Part shown: positions 1-6,226 of the stretch, piece after piece
How positions within the stretch are numbered: position 1 is the first letter of the stretch
How the letters are laid out: the number at the start of each line of letters is the position of its first letter
From: Rubrivivax sp.
GTDB taxonomy: Bacteria > Pseudomonadota > Gammaproteobacteria > Burkholderiales > Burkholderiaceae_C
Assembly: GCA_030693565.1 (NCBI GenBank)
Contig: JAUYAJ010000130.1
Coordinates: forward strand, 1 to 16,949
DNA: 16,949 bases
Reading direction: 5' to 3'
Position numbers and translations under genes: made by a program
Notes under the pieces: model-generated
The model's database searches: none
What the model was told of the DNA's origin: nothing
The model's input: only the letters and a program-made list of their open reading frames with translations

Positions 1-22
1 CCGAATAGCGTGCAACACCACA

Positions 23-319
23 CTAGTTGTCGAGCAGGCGGCGCATTTCCTTGCGGTGTGCCATGTTGGCTGCAGTGCACATCATCGTGCCCGCCGACAG
101 CCCGGCCAGAAAGCCCGCCAGGCTCCCGGACAGCGTGCCAACACCAGGCACCACCACGGTGCCGGCCTTCATGCCCATCAATGCCCCGGCGGCGCCCGTC
201 GGCACGCCGATGGTTACCGCGCAGCGCCTGGCGATCGACAACAGCGTGTCCTACTCACGGTAGGAAATGATGCCGAGCTTCAAGAGCTCCTGGCGAAAGT
301 TGTCACCGTTGTCTGCCAT
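23..319 (-). pseudogene. Small Gly/Ala-rich protein gene interrupted by an in-frame amber codon
   Basis: An ATG at 319-317 sits 6 bases after a good ribosome binding site (GGGAG, 330-326). It opens a frame of 22 codons that ends at TAG (253-251). The same frame then continues without a stop to TAG at 25-23. Read through, it would encode 98 residues: a short polar helix-like start, then a Gly/Ala-rich stretch with many small residues (AGALMGMKAG, GSLAGFLAGLSAG) that could form glycine-zipper membrane helices, and a basic tail ending RRLLDN. The part after the stop could instead start at TTG 241-239, which has AGGA (252-249) 7 bases upstream, giving a 72-residue protein. A recent nonsense mutation, a sequencing error, or a true uORF-plus-reinitiation arrangement all fit. 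I do not recognise the family. It is oriented like the histidine kinase gene upstream, after a 132-base gap (320-451) in which I see no clear gene or terminator. Confidence 0.5.
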
Positions 320-451
320 CTGGGTCTCCCGGTCTGTGACGTCAGTCGAATCCGTCTGACCGTCGCCCCAGTCTAGAGCGGCGTGCCGTGCCCCTGCACC
401 GCGTTCGTCCTGCACCTTGCGGACACCGTCATCGCACTGGCAAGCTGAAGA

Positions 452-2788
452 TCAGGCCAGCGCCGGCTGACGCGACGGCGCCAGCGTGAATTCGAAGCCC
501 GCGCCTTGTCCCGGCATGCCGTCGGCGGCCACGCTGCCGCCATGGCGTTCGACAATGCGCTGCACGATGGTCAGGCCAATGCCGGTGCCATGGAAGTCGT
601 CGCCGGTGTGCAAGCGGCCGAAGGGCGTGAACAGACGGCCGACTTGTGCTGGCTCGAAGCCAGCGCCGTTGTCCTGGACACGCAAGCGCAGCCGGCCATC
701 GGGGTCGCTGGCGGCGCTGAGCGTCACCGTTGGCGCGGCAATCTTGCGACTGAACTTGGCGGCGTTGCCCATCAGGTTGACGAGCACGATGCGCAGCGCG
801 GCCGGAGCCGCCTGGGCGCGCAGGCCGGGCTGGATCGACCAGCTGACCGGCGCCACGCGCTCGATCTCGGGCAATTCCGCCACCACCGCCGCCGCCAGCG
901 CGCTGACGTCGACCTCTTCGACCGGCATCGTCTGCATCGTCGAGCGCGCCAATAACAGCAAGGCGTCGACAGTGTCGCGCATGCGCCGAGCCGCCTGCAC
1001 CTGCAAGGACAGCAGTTCGCGCTCTTCGGCATCCAGGCGTGCGCCGGCGCGGGTTTCGATCATCCGCGCCAGGCCTTGCACATGGCCGATCGGCGTGCGC
1101 AGCTCATGGGCCAGCTGGCGGGCAAAGGCGTCGAGGTCGACGTTGAGCTGCTGCAATTCGTGGGTGCGCTCGGCAACCGCGCGCTGCAATTCCTCGTTGT
1201 GGCGCAGCAGCAGCCGCTCGGCCTGCTTGCGCACGGTGACGTCGCGGCCGATGCCGTGGTAACCCAGGAACTGCCCCCGGTCATCGACGCGCGGCATGCC
1301 GCTGATCGACACCCACAGAAAGCGGCCGCCGGCGGACTCCATTTCGTACTGCAGGCCGCGGAAGGGCCGCCGGCTGTGCAGGTCGGCGCGGTGCTCGGCC
1401 CATTGCTCGGCGGTCAGTGCGTCGTGGTGGGCATCCCAGCGCGTGCGGCCTTCGACGCGCTCGGCCATGCCACCAAAACGGCGGTACAGCTCAGGGCTCA
1501 AAGGCCGCATCCGATGCTCGGTGTCGGTCTCCCAATACCAGTCGGACGACAAGCCGGCCATCAGCGACCAGCGCTCTTCGCTGGCAATCAGCCGCTGCTG
1601 GGCACTCTTGCGCTCGGTGATGTCGCGGCCAACGCCTTCATAGCCAACGAACTCGCCATGCGCGTCCAGGCGCGGTCGGCCGCTGATCGTCACCCAGACC
1701 CGGTGTTCGCCGGTGCGCGCACGCACCGCAAACTCGAGGTCACGAAACGGCCGCTGCTGGTTGAGGTGCTCGTGGAAGGCGTCCCAGCCCATCGCCGGGG
1801 CTTCGTAGAAGGCGATCTGGTCGCGCCGGCGGCCGATCAAGTCGCTCGGCTGCCAGCCTTGGACCGAGCAAGTCGGGGCCGTCCCCGACAGCCTGGACAG
1901 CCGATGCTGCGGATCGCTCTCCCAGTACCAGTCCGCCGACAGGTCGGCCAGCGCCTGCCAGCGCCGCTCGGTTTCCACCATCACGCCTTCGACACCGCTG
2001 GCCAGCGCATCGAAGGCCGAAGGCGGACCGAGCCGCTCGTCGCGCAGCGACTGCACGGCGTCCTGCCAGTCACCGGCGCCCATGTGATCGGAGAACTGGT
2101 GCAGCGATGCACGCATGCGCTGGCGCTGGCGCCACAGGCCGTGCAGCGGCAACAGCAAGGTCGCAGCCAGCAACACGGTCAACACCTTCAGCCAGGTCTC
2201 GAGCTGGGCATGGCGGTTCACCAGCTGGTCGCGAACCTCCGCGGCCAGTTGGTCGGACGCGGTCGACAGCGCCAGCACGGTGGCGAACGACGGCAATGCA
2301 GGGTCCTGGCCACTGAGGCCGGCGCGCACGGTGCTCCAGCGCGCCTCGAAGGCCAGCAGCGCGCTGCTGGTGATGTCTTCGCGTGCCAGGTCGAGTTTGA
2401 GCGCCAGCAGTTCGCTGTCGACCGCTGCGCGTGCGCGCTGCAGATCAGCCAGTGCCGGTGGCTGGGCGTCGGCGCCCTGGGCGGCCTGCCAACCCAGCCG
2501 TGCCACCGCCGCCCGCAGCGTGCCGGCTTCGTGCAGCACCGCGGTGCCGGGCAGGCGGAAGGCGAGCAGGAACAGCACCGCCGCGGCCAGCAACACGGCC
2601 GCTGCAAGCACGAGCAGGACAAAGGCACGCCTGGCGCCGCTGTGACGGGCACCCGCAGACGTCTGCTCGACGTCGATGAAGGAACTGGGGTTTCCCAACG
2701 CTTTTTTTCCGCTCCGTTGCGCGGCTGCAGGCAGCAGCGGCGCATCTGGCTTGTTCGAGTCGGCGCAACCGGTTGCGCGGCCCAACAT
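452..2788 (-). CDS. Membrane-bound PAS-PAS sensor histidine kinase
   Basis: This 778-residue protein has the layout of a two-component sensor. A hydrophobic segment lies at about 54-80, followed by a likely periplasmic helical region (81-198) and a second hydrophobic segment (about 199-219). A HAMP-like linker region leads to two PAS domains (about 275-395 and 405-525) that are clearly related: both begin with DWYWE and end with G-x-GRD(I/V)T-x-RK. A coiled coil (about 520-550) leads into a HisKA domain with the H-box HELRTP (phosphoacceptor His561). The ATPase domain follows with NLMGN (671-675), DNGAG (706-710) and GTGIGL (734-739). By family it should autophosphorylate and pass phosphate to a response regulator, but none is encoded here. 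The start is uncertain: ATG at 2788 has no clear ribosome binding site, and a TTG at 2698-2696 in the same frame, before the first membrane segment, is possible. It lies 104 bases downstream of flgN, so co-transcription is possible. Confidence 0.9.
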   Translation of the reverse strand: MLGRATGCADSNKPDAPLLPAAAQRSGKKALGNPSSFIDVEQTSAGARHSGARRAFVLLVLAAAVLLAAAVLFLLAFRLPGTAVLHEAGTLRAAVARLGWQAAQGADAQPPALADLQRARAAVDSELLALKLDLAREDITSSALLAFEARWSTVRAGLSGQDPALPSFATVLALSTASDQLAAEVRDQLVNRHAQLETWLKVLTVLLAATLLLPLHGLWRQRQRMRASLHQFSDHMGAGDWQDAVQSLRDERLGPPSAFDALASGVEGVMVETERRWQALADLSADWYWESDPQHRLSRLSGTAPTCSVQGWQPSDLIGRRRDQIAFYEAPAMGWDAFHEHLNQQRPFRDLEFAVRARTGEHRVWVTISGRPRLDAHGEFVGYEGVGRDITERKSAQQRLIASEERWSLMAGLSSDWYWETDTEHRMRPLSPELYRRFGGMAERVEGRTRWDAHHDALTAEQWAEHRADLHSRRPFRGLQYEMESAGGRFLWVSISGMPRVDDRGQFLGYHGIGRDVTVRKQAERLLLRHNEELQRAVAERTHELQQLNVDLDAFARQLAHELRTPIGHVQGLARMIETRAGARLDAEERELLSLQVQAARRMRDTVDALLLLARSTMQTMPVEEVDVSALAAAVVAELPEIERVAPVSWSIQPGLRAQAAPAALRIVLVNLMGNAAKFSRKIAAPTVTLSAASDPDGRLRLRVQDNGAGFEPAQVGRLFTPFGRLHTGDDFHGTGIGLTIVQRIVERHGGSVAADGMPGQGAGFEFTLAPSRQPALA

Positions 2789-2892
2789 GATTTGGCGCAG
2801 ATTGTCGCCGCAAAGCGCGGTGGCGCGACTGCGGGGAAACTCGGTGGTCGGGTGCGGCGGGCGCCGCGGTTGGCGTCAGAAGTGACGCGAAA

Positions 2893-3300
2893 TCACGCGC
2901 TCAGGTAGGCGCCAGCCAGTCCGCCGGCGCGGTCTGTGTTGCCGCTGGCGGCGTAGGTGGCGCTGGCGGGCGCGCTCGGGATCAGCACGTCGATGGCGCG
3001 ATCGAGCGCAGCGGTGGCGCGCGCCAGCGCTTCACGCTGGGCCGCCACGCTGGCGCCGGCATGCGCCAGGCGCTGACGCAATGCGGCGGGAATGCCGCCG
3101 CTGCGGGCGGCCTGGCCGAAGTGCTGGATGGCAGCGGCGAGCGCACGATGCAGTTCGCAGGCTTCGCGGTCAATCGCCACGGCATCGTGGGCGGACAGTG
3201 CAGTGGCCAGCGCGAGCAGTCGATCCTCCACCGCACGCAGCGGGGTTTCGAGTTCGGCGGCACGCTGCATGGCGTGCAGTTCAATCGCGGAATTGAGCAT
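2893..3300 (-). CDS. flgN: FlgN, export chaperone for FlgK and FlgL
   Basis: This 135-residue, Ala-rich and mostly helical protein has the size expected of FlgN (about 140 residues) and lies directly after flgM, the usual flgM-flgN order. FlgN is a cytoplasmic type III export chaperone that binds the C-terminal helices of the hook-filament junction proteins FlgK and FlgL. Both clients are encoded at the far end of the divergent operon in this window. The body (about 10-107) reads as a helical coil with heptad-like Leu/Ala spacing (LETPLRAVEDRLLALATAL). The tail after 108 is rich in Ala, Gly and Ser and looks disordered. The sequence is weakly conserved in this family, so position carries much of the assignment. 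The gap to flgM is 42 bases, and no strong ribosome binding site precedes the ATG. The two genes probably share the sigma-28 promoter ahead of flgM. Confidence 0.8.
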   Translation of the reverse strand: MLNSAIELHAMQRAAELETPLRAVEDRLLALATALSAHDAVAIDREACELHRALAAAIQHFGQAARSGGIPAALRQRLAHAGASVAAQREALARATAALDRAIDVLIPSAPASATYAASGNTDRAGGLAGAYLSA

Positions 3301-3342
3301 CGAGTCTCAGCCGTGGGCAAAGGCAATGGTTGGTGGTCGGCG

Positions 3343-3630
3343 TCAGCGTGTGCGGCCGGCCAACAACTCTTCGGCGTTGGCAATCAGCTTGTCGGCGATG
3401 GCGTCGGCGTTGATCTCGAACTTGCCGTCGCGGATCGCCTGCGCGATGCGGTCGACCTTGGCTTTGTCGAAACTGGTGTCGGCACCGGGTTTGGCCATGG
3501 CCGACACCGTGGCCGACAACTCGACCTTGGCGCTGGCTTGTGCCATAGCGCCCGAAGGTGCTGCTGGCGGCTTGCGCTCGCTGGCGACCGGGGCGGGGGA
3601 AAGCTTGTTATCGAATGAACCAATCTTCAT
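3343..3630 (-). CDS. flgM: FlgM, anti-sigma-28 factor
   Basis: FlgM binds the flagellar sigma factor FliA (sigma-28) and keeps late genes off until the hook is complete, when FlgM is exported through the basal body. The protein from ATG 3630 has 95 residues, close to the usual 97. It begins with the family's MKIG-type N-terminus, has a Pro/Ala-rich flexible N-terminal half, and ends with the conserved sigma-binding helices (FDKAKVDRIAQAIRDGKFEI, about 54-73, then ADAIADKLIANAEELL, 76-91). The frame is open further upstream, to an ATG at 3681 that would add 17 residues. I chose 3630 because GGAG (plus-strand CTCC at 3637-3640) sits 6 bases before it and because MKIG is the normal start. A sigma-28 promoter lies just upstream, so FlgM would feed back on its own synthesis. 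Confidence 0.95.
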   Translation of the reverse strand: MKIGSFDNKLSPAPVASERKPPAAPSGAMAQASAKVELSATVSAMAKPGADTSFDKAKVDRIAQAIRDGKFEINADAIADKLIANAEELLAGRTR

Positions 3631-3636
3631 GGTGTG

Positions 3637-3640
3637 CTCC
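3637..3640 (-). promoter_or_regulatory. Ribosome binding site of flgM
   Basis: GGAG on the minus strand ends 6 bases before the ATG at 3630. The spacing favours this start over the in-frame ATGs at 3642 and 3681. The 3642 ATG touches this GGAG itself and so could not use it. Confidence 0.65.
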
Positions 3641-3684
3641 ATCGGACTGTGCCTGTGAGGCCCGTCCTCTTTGACATACACGGT

Positions 3685-3712
3685 CTATCGGCAGTCTGGC
3701 CTGCCAACTTGA
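3685..3712 (-). promoter_or_regulatory. Sigma-28 (FliA) promoter for flgM-flgN
   Basis: Read on the minus strand, TCAAG (3712-3708) is followed by a 15-base spacer and GCCGATAG (3692-3685). The flagellar sigma-28 consensus is T(A/C)AA-G, about 15 bases, then GCCGATAA, so the -10 element matches 7 of 8 bases. The site lies in the 142-base gap between the flgA stop and the flgM start, 55 bases upstream of the flgM ATG. This is where enteric bacteria also place a class 3 promoter for flgM. It makes flgM a target of the sigma factor it inhibits. Confidence 0.8.
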
Positions 3713-3772
3713 GGTCTGTACGCAAAATATTTTCGCACCCCATGGCAAGCGAGGGGTCTTTCGACTGATTGA

Positions 3773-4522
3773 TCACAGCGCGACCTCAAGCCGACGCTCG
3801 GCCACAGCGTATCCGCTGAGCACGCGGCCGTTGTCGGTGCGCACGCGCGCGGCCTGGCCCTCCAGGCCGTTCGACAAGGCCACGCCTTCGCCGCTGATAG
3901 AGAAACCGTTGCCGCGGGCGACGATGCGCACCGTGTCGCCGGCGGCGAACCACTGGCGCTGCTTGAGCTGGCCGCTGAACAAGGCCTGACCGTTGCCCAG
4001 CGGGCGCAGCAGGGTGCGGCCGATGGCTGCGCCGGCGTCACTCATGGCCGGCGACGCGTCAGCGCCCCAGTCGACTTCGCCAGGCACCAGATGCCCGGGC
4101 TGGATGACGGTGCCGGCCGGCAGCGCTGCGCTGGCGACGAGCCCCGGCGCCATCACCGAGACCTGGATCGGCAAATAGATGTTCCAGGCCGACGGGCCCT
4201 GGACGCAGCGCAGGCCGACCCGGGTGCGACCCCAGTTCGGCGCCCCGGGGGCCAGCTGGGCCTCGATGCGCTCGCAGGCTGCCAGGCGCAGTCGCGGGTC
4301 CAGGGTGCCGGCGCTGGCGCTGATGCGCGCACCCGCTGGCGCTGCAGCCGTTGCGGCCTGCACCATCAGCTGGGTGGCGCGTTCGAGCGTCGCAGCGTCC
4401 AGGCTGGGCGCTGCGGGCTGGGCAGCGACGCTGGCAGCCAGCAAGGCCAGGGCCGTGGCAACGAGGCCAGCCACCGGCAAGGCCGGACGGCGGGTGGGCA
4501 GGGCGGATGCAGGGATGTTCAC
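3773..4522 (-). CDS. flgA: FlgA, periplasmic P-ring assembly chaperone
   Basis: FlgA helps FlgI polymerise into the P ring around the rod in the periplasm. The 249-residue product starts with a Sec-type signal peptide: basic TRR at 10-12, a hydrophobic core at about 14-33, and probable cleavage after Ala34 in SVAAQ. A middle region follows with LDPRLRLAACERIEA and WNIYLPIQVSV, and then a SAF-like C-terminal domain (about 120-249) with LPAGTVIQPGHLVPGEVDW, RPLGNGQALF and WFAAGDTVRIVARGNGFSIS, which is characteristic of the family. The length is slightly above the enteric protein (about 219). The start is GTG at 4522; no clear ribosome binding site precedes it, and no nearby upstream in-frame ATG/GTG start was found, so I keep it. 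It is divergent from flgB, with a 149-base gap between start codons. Its client FlgI is encoded in the opposite operon. Confidence 0.93.
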   Translation of the reverse strand: MNIPASALPTRRPALPVAGLVATALALLAASVAAQPAAPSLDAATLERATQLMVQAATAAAPAGARISASAGTLDPRLRLAACERIEAQLAPGAPNWGRTRVGLRCVQGPSAWNIYLPIQVSVMAPGLVASAALPAGTVIQPGHLVPGEVDWGADASPAMSDAGAAIGRTLLRPLGNGQALFSGQLKQRQWFAAGDTVRIVARGNGFSISGEGVALSNGLEGQAARVRTDNGRVLSGYAVAERRLEVAL

Positions 4523-4671
4523 GGCATTGAATGTAGTCAGGCCCAGCCTGAGCCGGGCGGCGAATTGACGGCTGATCTGGCCGCTATTCGGACTGAAGTT
4601 TTCCCGGCAGCTGCCCAGAATGCGTCACCCGGGCTCCGTGCCTGGACATCCCATGCCACCGGGAGCGAGAG
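4523..4671. promoter_or_regulatory. Divergent flgA-flgB intergenic region
   Basis: These 149 bases separate the start codons of two divergent flagellar operons and must hold promoters for both. I could not identify a convincing one. There is no GG-N10-GC sigma-54 element and no good sigma-28 site. TTGACG at about 4565 resembles a sigma-70 -35 hexamer but has no matching -10 at 16-18 bases. The flgB ribosome binding site (GGGAG followed by CGAGAG) lies at the right end. Class 2 control by a master regulator is likely by analogy only. Confidence 0.5.
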
Positions 4672-5082
4672 ATGATCAACCGCCTGACCGCATCGCTGGA
4701 CTTTCAGACCACCGCCTTGACGCTGCGCGCCGAGCGTCAGCGTGTCATCGCCAGCAACATTGCCAACGCCGACACCCCGGGCTACCAGGCGCGCGACTTC
4801 AACTTCTCGCAGGCGCTGCGCCAGGCCACCGGCGGCGCGCAGGACCGCCAAGCGCTGGGCGCGCCGGTGACGGCCGACCTGTTCGCTGGCGGCGGCCGCG
4901 TCGCCCCGACCTTGCGCTACGCCACCCCCAGCCAGACCAACCTGGACAGCAACACCGTCGACATGGACCGCGAGCGAGCTGCGTTCGCCGACAACACGGT
5001 CAAGTACGAGGCCACGCTGCGTTTCATCAACGGCAGCGTGCGCACCATGCTCGACGCCATGCGCAGTCACAACCAGGGTTGA
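4672..5082 (+). CDS. flgB: FlgB, proximal rod protein
   Basis: FlgB forms part of the proximal rod at the base of the flagellar drive shaft and is exported by the flagellar type III system. The 136-residue length matches the family (about 138). The N-terminus has the rod/hook signature, here VIASNIANADTPGYQARDF (about 24-42), and the C-terminal half has the helical NTVDMDRERAAFADNTVKYE stretch that precedes the closing coiled-coil helix. There is no cleavable signal peptide, as expected for this export route. The start ATG has GGGAG 6 bases upstream. It is the first gene of the plus-strand flg operon, divergent from flgA, with a 35-base gap to flgC. Confidence 0.97.
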   Translation: MINRLTASLDFQTTALTLRAERQRVIASNIANADTPGYQARDFNFSQALRQATGGAQDRQALGAPVTADLFAGGGRVAPTLRYATPSQTNLDSNTVDMDRERAAFADNTVKYEATLRFINGSVRTMLDAMRSHNQG

Positions 5083-5117
5083 GGGTCGGACCCCGCCACG
5101 GCATTCGGAGTTAAACG

Positions 5118-5537
5118 ATGAGCATGTTCAAGATCTTCGACGTCGCTGCCAGCGCCGTCAGCGCGCAAAGCCAGCGTCTCAACGTGGTGGCCTCCAACCT
5201 GGCCAACGCCGACACCGTGGCCGGCCCCGACGGCCAGGCCTACAAGGCGCGCCAGGTGGTGTTCCAGACCGTGATGATGGGCGTTGGCGCCCAGGCCGCT
5301 TCGACCGCCGGCGTGCGCGTGTCCACGGTCGGCGAGGACCAGAGCGCCGGCCGCCGCGTCCACGATCCCAAGCACCCCAGCGCCGACGGCGACGGCTATG
5401 TCACCTACAGCAACGTCAACGCGGTCGAGGAGATGGTCAACATGATCTCGGCCTCGCGCTCCTACCAGAACAACATCGAAGTCATGAACACCGCCCGCAG
5501 CCTGCTGATGAAGACGCTGCAGATGGGCCAGGGCTGA
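5118..5537 (+). CDS. flgC: FlgC, proximal rod protein
   Basis: FlgC is a proximal rod subunit stacked with FlgB and FlgF. The 139 residues match the family length (about 134-140). The N-terminal helix carries the rod signature LNVVASNLANADTVAGPDGQ (about 23-42), where the insertion after the signature is typical of FlgC. YKARQVVFQ follows, and near the C-terminus GYVTYSNVNAVEEMVNMISA leads into RSYQNNIEVMNTARSLLMKT, the conserved closing helix of the axial family. A GGAG ribosome binding site lies 8 bases before the ATG. The next gene, flgD, starts 28 bases after its stop. Confidence 0.97.
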   Translation: MSMFKIFDVAASAVSAQSQRLNVVASNLANADTVAGPDGQAYKARQVVFQTVMMGVGAQAASTAGVRVSTVGEDQSAGRRVHDPKHPSADGDGYVTYSNVNAVEEMVNMISASRSYQNNIEVMNTARSLLMKTLQMGQG

Positions 5538-5565
5538 ACGCCGTGACTGACACCGGGAACCCACC

Positions 5566-6216
5566 ATGACGACCATCGACACCCTCAGCGCATCCACGGC
5601 CGCCAAGACCGGCACCGCCTCGGCGCAAAGCGAGGCCGGCAGCTCCGAGCGCTTTCTCAAGCTGCTGGTGACGCAGATGCAGAACCAGGATCCGCTCAAC
5701 CCGATGGACAACGCGCAGATCACCAGCCAGATGGCACAGATCCAGACCGTGTCCGGCATCGAGCGGCTCAACACCAGCATCCAGTCGATCGGCGGCCAGT
5801 TCATGCAGATGCAGGCGCTGCAAGGCGCTTCACTGGTCGGGCGCGACGTCATCCTCGAGGGCAACCGGTTGTCGGTCAACGACGCCGGTCAGCTGCAAGG
5901 CGGTTTCGAACTGGCCTCGGCGGCCGACAGCGTGCGGGTCGAAATCCTGAGCGGCGCCGGCGCCGTGCTCGACACCATCGATCTCGGCGCGCAGAGCAAC
6001 GGCCGCCATGGTTTCGACTGGACTCCCAAGCCCGGCGTCGATCCGGCGCTGGGTGACAGTTTCCGTGTCGTTGCCAAGGCCGGCGCGGCCAGCGTGGCCA
6101 GCACGGCGCTGATGCGTGACCGTGTGGTCGCGGTCGCGACCGGCGGCGACACCCTGAATCTGGAACTGCGCCGCAGCGGCACCGTTCCTTATGGCCAGAT
6201 CAAGTCAGTCAACTGA
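5566..6216 (+). CDS. flgD: FlgD, hook cap (hook assembly scaffold)
   Basis: FlgD caps the growing hook and lets FlgE subunits add beneath it; it is discarded when FlgK replaces it. The 216-residue protein has the conserved N-terminal segment FLKLLVTQMQNQDPLNPMDN (about 28-47), followed by ITSQMAQIQTVSGIERLN, the export and capping region. The C-terminal two thirds (about 80-210) is beta-rich with SLVGRDV and an Ig-like/FlgD-tudor section (VRVEILSGAGAVLDTIDLG, then HGFDW) and ends in VPYGQIKSVN. Salmonella FlgD has 232 residues, so the length is normal. It lies 28 bases after flgC and 10 bases before flgE, consistent with one transcript. Confidence 0.96.
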   Translation: MTTIDTLSASTAAKTGTASAQSEAGSSERFLKLLVTQMQNQDPLNPMDNAQITSQMAQIQTVSGIERLNTSIQSIGGQFMQMQALQGASLVGRDVILEGNRLSVNDAGQLQGGFELASAADSVRVEILSGAGAVLDTIDLGAQSNGRHGFDWTPKPGVDPALGDSFRVVAKAGAASVASTALMRDRVVAVATGGDTLNLELRRSGTVPYGQIKSVN

Positions 6217-6226
6217 GAACCCCACC

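Noticed and set aside
391..418. CCTGCACC occurring twice between the kinase gene and the small split gene
   Set aside because: Two 8-base copies in GC-rich DNA with no further repeat units. No array or terminator structure follows.
2880..2900. Imperfect inverted repeat (GTGA/TCAC with a 7-base loop) at the flgN stop
   Set aside because: The stem is only four pairs with no U tract; not enough for a terminator.
1076..2908. A 610-codon plus-strand frame opposite the histidine kinase
   Set aside because: The minus strand has full kinase motifs in order (H, N, G1, G2 boxes). The plus-strand product has no recognisable features.
3631..3681. N-terminal extension of FlgM to ATG 3681
   Set aside because: It would add 17 residues not typical of the family. 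It would also start only a few bases downstream of the predicted sigma-28 -10 box (3685-3692), leaving almost no leader. The ribosome binding site fits ATG 3630.
4560..4600. Sigma-28-like GCCGCTAT and sigma-70-like TTGACG in the flgA-flgB gap
   Set aside because: The -10 has two mismatches at important bases and no TAAA or TCAA at 15 bases. The TTGACG has no -10 at proper spacing.
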